64,000 nt of DNA from Bog-473 sp963779735 (GCA_963779735.1 CAVZZJ010000003.1:186001-250000); one strand, 5' to 3'. Positions 8,513 to 17,591 are shown, counted from the stretch's first letter. Program-made: numbers and translations. Notes: generated from the letters alone by a model not told the origin.

Positions 8513-8962
8513 ATGGCGACAGATGAAGATCCAGCGGAGTTCCCGTCGAGAATGCGACGGGCGATCGGACGTCTGAACCGACGCCTCCGCCAGACCCGGG
8601 CCGGCGCGCAACTCTCACCGAGCCAGTACGAAGTTCTGGCGACGATCGTCGGGCGCGGACCGCTGCGCCATGCCGATCTCGCCGTCATGGAGGGGCTCAA
8701 CCCGACCATGCTCTCTCGCATCATCGGCAAGCTCGAGGCGACCGGTCTCGTTGCCCGCCTCGCCGACGCCGGCGACGGCCGGGTGGTGCACGTTGCCGCC
8801 ACGAAGCGGGGGCGTGATCTGGTCGCTCGCATCCGCAGCGAACGGTCCGACGCGCTGAGCGTCGCCCTCAAGGGTCTGAGCGATGACGAACGGCAACGGT
8901 TGATGGCCGCCCTACCCGTGCTGGAATCCCTCGTGGAGAGGTTGGGTGACCCTCGCCCGTGA
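8513..8962 (+). CDS. MarR family transcriptional regulator
   Basis: The 149-aa protein is a complete MarR winged-helix regulator: LSPSQYEVLATIVGRGPLRHADLA leads into the recognition helix (NPTMLSRIIGKLEATGLV) and the wing (ADAGDGRVVHVAAT). The ATG at 8513 follows CTGGGA. Its stop overlaps the GTG of the MFS gene (GTGA), so the two are co-translated. It probably represses this operon through the palindrome just upstream and responds to the compound the transporter exports. Confidence 0.92.
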   Translation: MATDEDPAEFPSRMRRAIGRLNRRLRQTRAGAQLSPSQYEVLATIVGRGPLRHADLAVMEGLNPTMLSRIIGKLEATGLVARLADAGDGRVVHVAATKRGRDLVARIRSERSDALSVALKGLSDDERQRLMAALPVLESLVERLGDPRP

Positions 8963-10245
8963 ACCTTCGGTCCTCGGCAAGGCGCACGTTCTCCTCCCTT
9001 GCGATCCCGAACTATCGCCGCTACTTCACCGGCCAGGCCATCTCGCTGGTCGGCACCTGGATGCAGACGACGGCCCAGTCATGGTTGGTGTTGACCCTGA
9101 CCAGGTCGGCGACCGACCTCGGTCTGGTCGTCGCCTTTCAGACGCTTCCTATGCTCTTGCTCGGTCCCTACGGAGGCGTGATCGCCGATCGCGTCGACAA
9201 ACGCCGCCTGATGGTGGTGCTCCAATCGCTGATGGGCGTGCAGGCCCTCGTCCTTGGAGTGCTCACCCTGACGCACCGCGTGACGTTCGTCGAGGTCTGC
9301 ATCCTCGCGGTCGTCCTCGGGCTGAATAACTGCTTCGAGAACCCTTCACGCCAGGCCTTCGTGCTCGAGATGGTGGGCCCCGAGGACCTGCGCAACGCCG
9401 TGAGCCTCAACTCGACCCTGGTCAATGTGGCGCGCGCCGTCGGTCCCGCCGTCGCCGGCGTTCTGATCGCCACGGTCGGCGTTGGCTGGTGTTTCGTGCT
9501 CAATGCAGCAAGTTTCGTCGCCGTCGTGACGTCGTTGCTGACCATGGACCGCACGCAGCTCCAGCCGAGTCCACCGACGAGCAGGGCTCGGGGGCAGTTG
9601 CGCGAGGGGTTCCACTACGTGGCGCGCACCCCGCAACTGGGAGTGCCCCTCCTCATGATGGGGCTGGTCGGCATGCTGGCCTATGAGTTCCAGGTCACCT
9701 TGCCCGTGTTTGCCCGCCAAGTGTTTCACGGCGGTGCCGAGACCTTCGGAGCGATGACCGCCGCCATGGGTGTCGGCGCGGTTGTCGGAGGCCTCCTGAC
9801 CGCGGCGCGGGGACGCACCGGCCTGCGGGCCATGGTGCTGGCGTCGTGTGCCTTTGGGATCGCGCTCTCCTTCGCCGCCGTCGCCCCCGTGCTCGCCGTG
9901 GCCTTCGTGGCGCTCGCCTCGGTTGGCTGCGCCAGCGTCTCGTTCCTCTCCATGGGCAACTCGACGCTTCAGCTCGGCACCCAACCCCAGATGCGGGGCC
10001 GGGTGATGGCGCTTTGGTCGGTGGCCTTCCAGGGCACAACTCCCATCGGAGGGCCGGCGATCGGCTTTGTCACCGCCGCCGCCGGTGCGCGGGCCGGGCT
10101 CGGTGTGGGGGCGCTCTCCTGCTTCGTCGCCGGCGGTCTGGGCATGGCAGCCGTTCATCACCTTCGCACCAAGAGGGCCGGGCACACCGAAGAGGGGGAG
10201 GAGGGAGCGCTAGCGGTCCTGGCAGAGCCGCCGATTCCAGGGTAG
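8959..10245 (+). CDS. MFS transporter, DHA3/EntS-like
   Basis: The 428-aa protein has about 12 membrane segments. It begins with a typical DHA3 N-terminus (NYRRYFTGQAISLVGTWMQ) and has the loop motif GGVIADRVDKRRLMVVLQS between helices 2 and 3. Such proteins are proton-driven drug or siderophore exporters. The GTG at 8959 overlaps the MarR stop, so regulator and pump form a unit. The C-terminal tail is short, charged and probably cytoplasmic. Confidence 0.9.
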   Translation: MNLRSSARRTFSSLAIPNYRRYFTGQAISLVGTWMQTTAQSWLVLTLTRSATDLGLVVAFQTLPMLLLGPYGGVIADRVDKRRLMVVLQSLMGVQALVLGVLTLTHRVTFVEVCILAVVLGLNNCFENPSRQAFVLEMVGPEDLRNAVSLNSTLVNVARAVGPAVAGVLIATVGVGWCFVLNAASFVAVVTSLLTMDRTQLQPSPPTSRARGQLREGFHYVARTPQLGVPLLMMGLVGMLAYEFQVTLPVFARQVFHGGAETFGAMTAAMGVGAVVGGLLTAARGRTGLRAMVLASCAFGIALSFAAVAPVLAVAFVALASVGCASVSFLSMGNSTLQLGTQPQMRGRVMALWSVAFQGTTPIGGPAIGFVTAAAGARAGLGVGALSCFVAGGLGMAAVHHLRTKRAGHTEEGEEGALAVLAEPPIPG

Positions 10246-10306
10246 GGATGGCGGGGACGTCATCCACGCCGGTTGGCCTATAGCAAGGCAACGTGATCCA
10301 GGTCGA

Positions 10307-10681
10307 TCAGAGTGCGAGGTCCTGCACCGACTGGGCCAGTAGGCAGAACTCATTGCCCTCGGGATCGGTGAGCACGACCCAGCGGGCGTCTGCGGATTGA
10401 CCCACATCTGTGGGCAAGGCGCCAAGTCGTAGAAGTCGCTGTAGCTCGTCATCAGTGGTGACACCGTCCGCCCGAAGGTCAAGGTGCACTCGGTTCTTCA
10501 CCGTCTTGCTCTCCGGAACCGGGAGAAAATCGATTACAGGCCAAGCTCCGTCTGCCGCTGCGATGCTCACTCCCTCGTCAGACTGCTCCACGATCTGCCA
10601 ACCAAGGACGGAACACCAGAAGTCAGCCAGGACCTTCGGTACAGCAGAGTCGATCGCAATGTTGCTGAGTCGACTAGGCAC
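10307..10681 (-). CDS. VOC (glyoxalase-like) family protein
   Basis: The 124-aa single-domain protein follows the glyoxalase-like pattern: LSNIAIDSAVPKVLADFWCSVLGW at the start, VHLDLRADGVTTDDELQRL in the middle and WVVLTDPEGNEFCLL near the end. The Glu of GNEFCLL sits where a metal ligand is usual. It stands alone and converges with the MFS gene. The activity cannot be predicted. Confidence 0.85.
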   Translation of the reverse strand: MPSRLSNIAIDSAVPKVLADFWCSVLGWQIVEQSDEGVSIAAADGAWPVIDFLPVPESKTVKNRVHLDLRADGVTTDDELQRLLRLGALPTDVGQSADARWVVLTDPEGNEFCLLAQSVQDLAL

Positions 10682-10874
10682 GCCGCGACGATACCAATCC
10701 TGTTAAAGAATCGGGAGTGGGCCGAGGCGCTCGGTGGACTCTGACCGGCGTACCGAGCACCCACCTCCAAATCGGGCAGTAGGAGTGGAAGACTGAATCG
10801 ACCGTTGAGTGCGAGGCATGCGTATGCAGCAGATCGAGACACGCCCGCTGACCTCAGCCGACCCGCCATGAGCT

Positions 10875-10924
10875 CGGTCTCAGAGAACGCAACCGTTCTT
10901 CTCATCGGCGCCTCTCTGAGACCG
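10875..10924. repeat. 12-bp perfect inverted repeat with a 26-base loop
   Basis: CGGTCTCAGAGA (10875-10886) and TCTCTGAGACCG (10913-10924) are perfect inverted copies. The element lies 29 bases beyond the 3' end of the gene at 10954, in a 270-bp stretch without genes. It has no T-run. It may be a terminator, an operator or a relic of a mobile element end. Confidence 0.5.
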
Positions 10925-10953
10925 TGGGTGATTCTTTTTGCCCCAAAGAGGAT

Positions 10954-11598
10954 CTAGGCAGCGGGGAACAGGAAACGGTTACCCGGGATGTTCGGGCTTG
11001 TGCCGCTCACGGGACGGATGCCGACGCTGTTCTGGATGTAAGAGAGCGTGCGGTAGTTGCCCACGAGCAGCATGAGTTCGAGTAGCTGCTGCTCGCTGTA
11101 GTGACGGGCGAGCGCTGTCCACGTATCGTCGCCGATGCGACACCAAAGGTGTAGCTCGTCGACCGCGTGTAGCAGTGTGGCATCTTCGGCGGACCAGTCT
11201 GAGCAGTGAGGTCCTTCCGCGATGCGGGCGACCTCGTCCTCTGTGAGCCCGCAGTCCATGCCGATCTTGCTGTGGTTCACGAACTGGTCGTCGACGCCGC
11301 CGAGCCAAGCGCTACGCACGATCGCGAGTTCTCGGGCCCGAGGTGGAAGCATCGGCGACCGCTTCATGTACTGGACGAACGGCTGGTGCACCCGCATGAG
11401 GTCAGGATGACGCATCATGATACGGAACAAGTCATGCTCGACGCCAGGTTGGTGCCGCGGTCCGCCCACAGGTGGACGCAACTCCTCCCACGCCTCTCTG
11501 GTCTCCGCGTCGACCGCGTCGTACGAAAGCGGCTCGATCCGCGGCAGCTTGGTCACGTCGACGGCCGGCTCGGCCACTTCGGTCGGTTGTTTCACCAT
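10954..11598 (-). CDS. Carboxymuconolactone decarboxylase-like (CMD/AhpD fold) protein
   Basis: The 214-aa protein has the CMD fold signature PPRARELAIVRSAWLGGVDDQFVNHSKIG, then LTEDEVARIAEG and LLELMLLVGNYRTLSYIQNSVGI. The CxxC of AhpD-type peroxidatic members is missing, so a thiol peroxidase role is unlikely. The ATG at 11598 is preferred to the TTG at 11610 because GGGGGGA precedes it. These proteins often sit beside oxidoreductases in aromatic or terpenoid catabolism. The function is not determined. Confidence 0.82.
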   Translation of the reverse strand: MVKQPTEVAEPAVDVTKLPRIEPLSYDAVDAETREAWEELRPPVGGPRHQPGVEHDLFRIMMRHPDLMRVHQPFVQYMKRSPMLPPRARELAIVRSAWLGGVDDQFVNHSKIGMDCGLTEDEVARIAEGPHCSDWSAEDATLLHAVDELHLWCRIGDDTWTALARHYSEQQLLELMLLVGNYRTLSYIQNSVGIRPVSGTSPNIPGNRFLFPAA

Positions 11599-11805
11599 CA
11601 ATCCCCCCAATTCGCTTCGACTGTGCGGATTTTACTCGACATCCTCTACCCGCTTGCCGAAGTGTCCACATGCAGTCCGGGAGTTCGATCACCGATTGAG
11701 TAACGGTCAATCCGATTCTCGACGAGGAACATCGGTGTGTCGTGGAGTGTCACTGACCAGAAGGCGCCAACGGGAGGACTCGACCGAGAAGGGGTGGCAT
11801 ACTCC

Positions 11806-12690
11806 ATGGTTGTGACCGCGATCGACCACGTTCTGCTGCCCGATGGACGGCGCTTGGACGTGCGAGTGAGCGGGCCTGCGGACGGTGTGCCGCTTGTCTT
11901 CCACCACGGGACCCCCGGAGCAGCCACCCCGTTTCGGGTGATCGAACGAGCTGCCCACGAACGCGGGATGCGGTTGGTCACGAGCTCCCGTCCCGGTTAC
12001 GGAGACTCGACCCGTCGGCCCGGTCGGCGTGTGGTCGACGTCGTCGAGGACACCGTCTCGCTTCTCGAAGCGATAGGGGCAGACCGTTGCATTGTGGCCG
12101 GCTGGTCGGGCGGCGGTCCCCATGCGCTTGCCTGTGCCGCCCGCCTCCCTGCGGCCGTCGCGGTCCTTGTCATCGCGGGCGTCGCCCCCTATGACGCCGA
12201 CGGCCTGGACTGGATGGCCGGTATGGGCGAGGAGAACGTGGCCGAGTTCTCGGCCGCCGCGGCTGGAGAGGAACAGTTACGGCCGTTCCTCGACCAGGTA
12301 CATCCGCACCTAGAAAGCGTGGACGCGGCCGGGATCGTCTCGTCTCTGGCGAGTCTGCTGCCAGAGGTCGACCGTGCGGTTCTCACCGATGAGTTCGGCG
12401 AGGACATGGCCGCCAGCTTCCATGAGGCGCTGCGCACAGGGGTCGACGGGTGGCTCGACGACGACCTGGCGTTCATTGAGCCCTGGGGCTTCGAGCTCGC
12501 CGAGCTATCGGCCCCGACGATGATCTGGCAGGGCAGCGAGGACCTGATGGTCCCCTTTGCCCACGGCCAGTGGATCGCGTCCAAACTCCCTGGCGCGTCG
12601 GTTCACCTCGAACAAGGTGAAGGCCACCTGTCGGTGGGTGTCGGAGCAATCGACAAGATGCTCGAGGAGGTCACCGGACATCTCTCCTGA
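11806..12690 (+). CDS. Alpha/beta hydrolase
   Basis: The 294-aa protein has the hydrolase landmarks: oxyanion strand VFHHGTPGA, nucleophile elbow GWSGGG (S101), Asp in GSEDLMVP (about D246) and His in GEGHLS (about H274). An in-frame start exists at 11737, but the ATG at 11806 gives the usual length and has GAGAAGGGG upstream. It is divergent from the CMD-like gene. The substrate is unknown, and an esterase or C-C hydrolase role is possible. Confidence 0.87.
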   Translation: MVVTAIDHVLLPDGRRLDVRVSGPADGVPLVFHHGTPGAATPFRVIERAAHERGMRLVTSSRPGYGDSTRRPGRRVVDVVEDTVSLLEAIGADRCIVAGWSGGGPHALACAARLPAAVAVLVIAGVAPYDADGLDWMAGMGEENVAEFSAAAAGEEQLRPFLDQVHPHLESVDAAGIVSSLASLLPEVDRAVLTDEFGEDMAASFHEALRTGVDGWLDDDLAFIEPWGFELAELSAPTMIWQGSEDLMVPFAHGQWIASKLPGASVHLEQGEGHLSVGVGAIDKMLEEVTGHLS

Positions 12691-12808
12691 AGATTGCGCT
12701 GGGTCCAGGAGCGAACTCCCGATTTCAGTAGATGGCTGGGGTCACCACCGGAGACGTAGAACGGCATCGCGGAAGGCCGGCGATACGCTCTCGCTCCGGC
12801 TCGAACGG

Positions 12809-13363
12809 CTAGAACCAGGTCAATGCCTGCTTCGTGATGTCCGTCACCTCTGCCGACGTGGGTGCACGTGAAGCACCAGAAACCCACGCGGCCTTCTCGT
12901 CGAGCCGGCACACCGTGAGTTCGCTCACTTCGCGGAACGCCGCCCTGTGAATGATGGTCACGGTCCCTGGGAGTTGATGGCTGTCGTGCAGCTCGTCGGC
13001 CAACTGGGCGTAGGCATCACCCTCCCCGAAGGTCTCGACCTCGGATGAGAGCTGGACGTAGTCCGTGGTTCGGGACTCCTCGTCGGAGGGTGAGTACCGT
13101 TCGCGCAGGTACTTCGTACCAGAAGGGTTCTCCGCGTACCGAGCATTCGTCAGTTCGCCCACGATGATCCTAGATACGAAGTCGAAGGGGTGGTCGTGGA
13201 TCGGCGGCGTGCCGATACACCGATCAGGAGCCCAGACATGAAGCGCGTACTCCCGACGCTCGTCGAGGCGAAGTACTAGAAGTCCGATGTCTTGGTACCT
13301 CCAGGGGTATTCAAGAGCGTGCTCCAGGATGTTGCGAACAAGCACCTTCCCCAATCTCTCCAT
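12809..13363 (-). CDS. Cupin-fold hypothetical protein
   Basis: The 184-aa protein contains HDHPFDFVSRIIVGELTN, a His-rich cupin-like metal site, with a second strand (LPGTVTIIHRAAFREV) that could supply another ligand. This resembles the small metal-binding cupins related to cysteine dioxygenase, but I cannot place it in a named family. It is convergent with the hydrolase gene and stands alone. The ATG at 13363 lacks a strong ribosome site. Confidence 0.7.
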   Translation of the reverse strand: MERLGKVLVRNILEHALEYPWRYQDIGLLVLRLDERREYALHVWAPDRCIGTPPIHDHPFDFVSRIIVGELTNARYAENPSGTKYLRERYSPSDEESRTTDYVQLSSEVETFGEGDAYAQLADELHDSHQLPGTVTIIHRAAFREVSELTVCRLDEKAAWVSGASRAPTSAEVTDITKQALTWF

Positions 13364-13416
13364 CTGCAGTCGCCTCCGTGCAGGCTCAGGCCGTCTGGCC
13401 GTGCGATAATCACACC

Positions 13417-13430
13417 GCTGTAACTACAGC
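13417..13430. promoter_or_regulatory. 14-bp palindrome similar to the MarR operator at 8492
   Basis: GCTGTA-AC-TACAGC is a perfect inverted repeat. Its TGTAACTACA core resembles the 8492-8504 site, and CACTGGGA follows in both places. It lies between the cupin gene and the sulfatase remnant. Confidence 0.35.
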
Positions 13431-13442
13431 ACTGGGATTCCG

Positions 13443-13658
13443 GTGCGTCAATTACCTACGTGCTACGTGGACGAGCAACGGGTGGGGGAGGGTCGGATCG
13501 TCACCCAGCCCGGCTATTTCTGCCTCACGGGTGACGGCATCTGCGTCGGGCGTGACCGTGCCTCGGCGGTCACCCCCGAATACTCGGCGCCCTTCCCCTT
13601 CACCGGGGGCGCCATCGACCGGGTTGTGGTCGACCTCTCCGGCGAGGGATACGTCGTG
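13443..13658 (+). pseudogene. Arylsulfatase C-terminal remnant
   Basis: About 70 codons read as the C-terminal beta-sheet domain of arylsulfatases: CYVDEQRVGEGRIV, LTGDGICVGRDRASAVTPEY, PFPFTGGAIDRVVVDLSGEG. The catalytic N-terminal domain with the CxPxR formylglycine site is absent. The frame continues without a stop into the luciferase-like gene at 13791, which could mislead automated annotation into one 403-aa fusion. It is a decayed fragment left by recombination. Confidence 0.72.
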
Positions 13659-13790
13659 GCGACCTCCAGCCACCCCTATGCCCGAAGACCCCGAAAGCCT
13701 AGGACGCGCCCGCAGCCGGCCGACGGGGGTACCCGGCGAGCCGGAAGCTGCCCTTGGGAACTCGAAACCACTTATGGGAAGCTGCTGCTC

Positions 13791-14654
13791 ATGGAAATTG
13801 GCGTCGCATACCCCCAGATCGAACTTCGAGGCGATCCGACCGCGGTTGGCGAATTCGGAAGAGCGGTCGAGGAGTTGGGCTTCGATCACATCCTCGCCTA
13901 CGACCACGTACTAGGAGCCGTTCACGCCGATCGAACACCAGCCCTGACGGGCCCCTATACCGAGCGTGACCCCTTCCACGATCCGTTCGTCATGTTCGCC
14001 TATTTGGCTGGCATCACCGAGCGAATCTCTTTTGCCACCGGGATCCTCGTCCTTCCGCAGCGCCCGACGGCACTCGTGGCCCGACAAGCGACCGATGTCG
14101 ATCTTCTCTCAGACGGTCGACTGCGCCTCGGTGTGGGCGTCGGCTGGAACTACGTCGAATACGAGGCGCTTGGTCAGGATTTTCATACCCGCGGTGCGAG
14201 GCAGGAGGAGCAGATAGAGCTGCTTCGCCGGTTGTTCACTGAGCCAGTCGTCGATTTCTCGGGTCGTTTCGATCGAATTGATAGGGCTTCACTCGTGCCG
14301 AAGCCAACGAGGTCGATCCCGATCTGGCTCGGTGGATCTGGCGAGAACGCATTTGACCGGGCCGCCAGGCTCGCGGACGGCTTCATCTTCTTCGGTGGCG
14401 GGGTCGATCATGCCGTCGCCTCCTGGAGACGAATGCGTGAGCGTGTGGGTGCTCTCGGCAGGTCGGCCGCGGACTTCGGCGGGGACTATGTGGCGCTGAG
14501 CGGAGCCGACGTAGGCGAACTCACGAGGGAGATTGGTGCCTGGCGCGAGGCAGGTGGAACCCATGTCACCGTGGTCACTATGGGTCTGGGCCTGGACTCG
14601 GTCGGCAGCCACACCGACTACCTGGCCTCTCTCGCAGGCACACTCAATTTGTAG
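13791..14654 (+). CDS. LLM-class F420-type oxidoreductase
   Basis: The 287-aa luciferase-like protein starts MEIGVAYPQIELRGDP. It shows EFGRAVEELGFDHILAYDHV, ERISFATGILVLPQRP, DLLSDGRLRLGVGVGWN and SIPIWLGGSGENAFDRAAR, all typical of the TIGR03619-like group. It probably uses F420. The ATG at 13791 is taken because upstream codons in the same frame belong to a sulfatase fragment. The nearest ribosome-like site is GGGAAG, 9 bases upstream. It appears to stand alone. Confidence 0.87.
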   Translation: MEIGVAYPQIELRGDPTAVGEFGRAVEELGFDHILAYDHVLGAVHADRTPALTGPYTERDPFHDPFVMFAYLAGITERISFATGILVLPQRPTALVARQATDVDLLSDGRLRLGVGVGWNYVEYEALGQDFHTRGARQEEQIELLRRLFTEPVVDFSGRFDRIDRASLVPKPTRSIPIWLGGSGENAFDRAARLADGFIFFGGGVDHAVASWRRMRERVGALGRSAADFGGDYVALSGADVGELTREIGAWREAGGTHVTVVTMGLGLDSVGSHTDYLASLAGTLNL

Positions 14655-14920
14655 GAGTCGGCGTCGGTACTTTTTGTTCATCAGTCGATAGAAGCGCCGG
14701 AGAAACTCGACGCGCTCTGCACCCGAAAGAGTCAAACGATCCACTGTAAGGTCCCACACATGACACTCTGCCGGCGTTACACATGTAATCCGTGTCGGGA
14801 CGACGCGGGCGACTGGCAACGTGCAGGATGCGCGGCGGCGTTTGCTCCGCTTTGCTTGAGGGAACGGTGCGGAGCTGGAATGTTGCATAATCCACCCTCC
14901 ACCCAAACAAGAGAAATACC

Positions 14921-15331
14921 ATGACGCCCGAGGAATCGATCGCCCTCGTCGAATCCTTCTGGCAGGAAGTTTGGGTGGCCTGTAATCCCGCTGCGATCGA
15001 CGGGTTCGTAACGGAGGACTTCATCATCACCAGCGCAGGTGTGGACGTTGCCGGTCCGGAAGACTTCAAGGCTTGGGTTAGGGGGTTTCAATCAAAGATC
15101 GCTGATCTGAGGTGGGAAACCATTCAAACCTTTTCTAATCCTGAGGGTTCCCGCGTTGCGTCGCGTTTCAGGATTACCGGCCGAAACAACGGAATGTTTG
15201 GGTTACCGGCCGACGGTAAGCCAATAGCCTTCACGGGCAACGCCATCCTGGCTGTCACGCCCACGCGCAAGCTCTCCCGCAACTGGGTCGAGCGCAGTGA
15301 TTGGGAGCTCTACAGCCAACTCAGGGGATAG
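14921..15331 (+). CDS. SnoaL-like / NTF2-fold protein
   Basis: The 136-aa protein matches the ester-cyclase-like SnoaL group: ESIALVESFWQEVWVACNPAAIDGFVTEDFIIT, the loop GPEDFKAWVRGFQSKIADL, and SRFRITGRNNGMFGLPADGKPIAFTGNAIL. Its A/T content is higher than that of its neighbours, hinting at separate origin. No partner gene is adjacent. It could be an isomerase or cyclase, or a binding protein without catalysis. Confidence 0.75.
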   Translation: MTPEESIALVESFWQEVWVACNPAAIDGFVTEDFIITSAGVDVAGPEDFKAWVRGFQSKIADLRWETIQTFSNPEGSRVASRFRITGRNNGMFGLPADGKPIAFTGNAILAVTPTRKLSRNWVERSDWELYSQLRG

Positions 15332-15516
15332 CCGCGCTGGCGCACGACATCGGAGCCGGCCTTTTGGTCGCACCATGTCCCAGCGATCATCGTTCTGACC
15401 GTGGTGAGGCTGCCGGGGACTACGCAGTCCATATCCCGGACTGCCCGCATGATTGAGAGACGTTTTGCATCCGATGAGTCCCTGCTCTGATTCCGGTGAC
15501 CAGCTTGGTGAGCAGT

Positions 15517-16485
15517 TCAGTCCCTTGCGAGGCTGAAAAGCCAACGGAGGATTCGGTCCCACTGCATCTGGCGGGTTGTCGCACAGCTCGTGGCGTGCGC
15601 TGAACCTTCGAGCAAGTGGAGTGTCACGTCCTTTGCACCTGGGTACGAACCGACCTCCATCAAGGGATCTCGCGACGTGTCTCGTTCCGCGAATCCTAAG
15701 AAAACAGGCACGTCGATTGCGGCGGCGTCTGCGGCCACAATGCCTGGGATCAAGGTGGCGGCCGAAGAGTACCCGGGTGAGTTCGTCTTCAGCGCTTCGT
15801 GAGCCGCAATAACGTCATCCGGCACGTCCTCCAAGTAGTTCATCCGTCTCGCTTTGTCCTGGTCGGAGGCGTTAGTGGCATAGGGGTCCATTCCACTGGA
15901 GCGACCTTGCTCGACCACTCGGTCTTCGGACGTCAGGCCGACAAAGAGGGTTTGATCGGTCCGCCCATAGAGCAGCTGGGGGAACAGCGTGGAATAGCCG
16001 AGGATGGCGACAGCGTCGTAGCTGGAGAACAGTGCCTGCTGCCGGATCGCATAGAAGCCTCCCATCGAGTGCCCGATCGCCGCAGTGAGCGACGGCTCAC
16101 ACGGCTCAATCCCCGAGACGAGCGCGCCGTCCCTTAAGCGCTCCGACACATTTCGCACCAGAGCGGCGTTGGCTCGTGCCACCAGCTCAGTGGGGAAGCC
16201 GGGGTCGGAAGGCCGGGAGCTGTCGCCGGTCCCCAAGACGTCGAATGCGCACACAACACATCCCTTGTTGGAAGCGAACTCGGCGAAGCTGTATCCCTTG
16301 CGCCCAGGGACCATCATGTTCCAGGACTCTCGTCGTCGTGTCCCTCCAGGAATGCAGAAGAGCAAGATCGGGGAAGAGTCGCTGTCGGCCACGGGCAGGA
16401 ACAGGCTCATGGCGAGCGTCGTCCGCTCCCCCAATCCGGCGGCCTCCGTGACGTCTATTTGCAGCTCTATAGGATCACGTTCCAT
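15517..16485 (-). CDS. Alpha/beta hydrolase
   Basis: The 322-aa protein has LLFCIPGGTRRRESWNM as the oxyanion region, GHSMGG (S140) as nucleophile, and plausible Asp (GFAERDTS) and His (EGSAHATS) near the C-terminus. Upstream in-frame codons exist, but the ATG at 16485 has AAAGGGA before it and starts the conserved part. It may hydrolyse an ester or lactone. It lies alone between an NTF2 gene and an enoyl-CoA hydratase, with no clear operon. Confidence 0.8.
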   Translation of the reverse strand: MERDPIELQIDVTEAAGLGERTTLAMSLFLPVADSDSSPILLFCIPGGTRRRESWNMMVPGRKGYSFAEFASNKGCVVCAFDVLGTGDSSRPSDPGFPTELVARANAALVRNVSERLRDGALVSGIEPCEPSLTAAIGHSMGGFYAIRQQALFSSYDAVAILGYSTLFPQLLYGRTDQTLFVGLTSEDRVVEQGRSSGMDPYATNASDQDKARRMNYLEDVPDDVIAAHEALKTNSPGYSSAATLIPGIVAADAAAIDVPVFLGFAERDTSRDPLMEVGSYPGAKDVTLHLLEGSAHATSCATTRQMQWDRILRWLFSLARD

Positions 16486-16814
16486 CTTTCGTCCCTTTGT
16501 GTGGAGGGCCCACCTCCGAGCTACTCGTCGGAACAGCTGGCGGCATCGGTTCCTGCTGGCAAGCGAACGTCTGAACGTAGCATCACTTCGACCGCTCAAT
16601 CCATGGACAACCGGCTCGGAATTGGTTGAACGTCGGCCTGAGAGCGTGAGCGGAAGGACCCAAGCTGGGCTTCATCGAACCCGCCAGTCGATCGACTTGA
16701 CCGTGATCACCAAGGACGTGATCACCAAGGAGATGGCGAGAGCGAGTTGAGTCCTCACGCCTAGCCCGGACGCTCCCCAGCGACCGTGTTCCCGACCGGG
16801 CATACTGGTGACCT
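16486..16814. other. Intergenic region with a 15-bp tandem repeat and a possible leaderless promoter
   Basis: CGTGATCACCAAGGA occurs twice in tandem at 16702-16716 and 16717-16731, each copy holding the palindrome GTGATCAC. Just before the next gene, CATACT at 16801-16806 could be a -10 box for a leaderless GTG start at 16815. I see no gene here. Confidence 0.5.
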
Positions 16815-17591
16815 GTGGGTGATTCCGCCACGTTCCGGCTCGATGGCCATGTTGCCACCATCACCTACAACCGACCCGACGTTCTCAACGCAGTGAATGC
16901 CGAAATGAGGCGCGACCTCAATGACGCCTTCGCGCGTTTTCGTGACGACGAGGACGCATGGGTGGCCATCGTCACCGGTTCGGGACGGGCTTTTTGCGTC
17001 GGCGGAGACCTGCGCGACGGAGCTGGGTCCGCAGGGGAGTTCGCAGGCACGTTCTGGGAGAAGCCGACGCTGAACTCATTTGAGAGCGGATGGGAAATCT
17101 TCAAGCCGGTCATCGCTGCCGTCAACGGCTACTGTCTGGGCTACGGGCTCACGCTTGCCAGCTGGTGCGATTTCGTCGTGGCGAGTGACCGAGCTGAGTT
17201 CGGTCTTCCCGAGGTGAGCCTGGGAGTCCCGGCCATTGTGGCATCGATCCGCCTGCCGCTGCGTCTCAACTGGGCCGATGCGATGGAGCTGTTGCTCACG
17301 GGGGAGCGCATCGATGCTGAACGAGCCCACGCGATGGGTCTGGTCTGGAGGGTCGTCCCTCATGACACGCTCCTGGACGAGGCCACTGCGCTGGCAAGAC
17401 GCCTTGTGAGCGGAGCGCCTCTCGCTCAGCGGGCTATGAAGGAGATGGCGATGCGGACGCGACACATGGCGACACTCGAGGCCATCCGCTTCGGCGAGAC
17501 CATGCGGCAAGTCGCTGGCGGGACTCAGGACGCGGCCGAAGGTCGACAGGCCGCAGCGGAGCATCGCCCGCCGCGCTGGACAGGGCGATGA
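16815..17591 (+). CDS. Enoyl-CoA hydratase/isomerase family protein
   Basis: The 258-aa crotonase-fold protein shows VATITYNRPDVLNAVN, the oxyanion segments FCVGGDL and NGYCLGYGLTLASWCDF, and LPEVSLGVPA. The C-terminal PPRWTGR matches hydratases whose tail reads PxWTGR. The two catalytic Glu of typical hydratases are not both evident (YCLGYG replaces the usual AxGGG with Glu), so it may be an isomerase or another crotonase activity. The GTG start may be leaderless. Confidence 0.88.
   Translation: MGDSATFRLDGHVATITYNRPDVLNAVNAEMRRDLNDAFARFRDDEDAWVAIVTGSGRAFCVGGDLRDGAGSAGEFAGTFWEKPTLNSFESGWEIFKPVIAAVNGYCLGYGLTLASWCDFVVASDRAEFGLPEVSLGVPAIVASIRLPLRLNWADAMELLLTGERIDAERAHAMGLVWRVVPHDTLLDEATALARRLVSGAPLAQRAMKEMAMRTRHMATLEAIRFGETMRQVAGGTQDAAEGRQAAAEHRPPRWTGR

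Noticed and set aside
13443..14654. Single 403-aa protein with sulfatase and luciferase-like parts
   Set aside because: The sulfatase part is a non-catalytic tail, and the luciferase-like family normally starts at the ATG at 13791.
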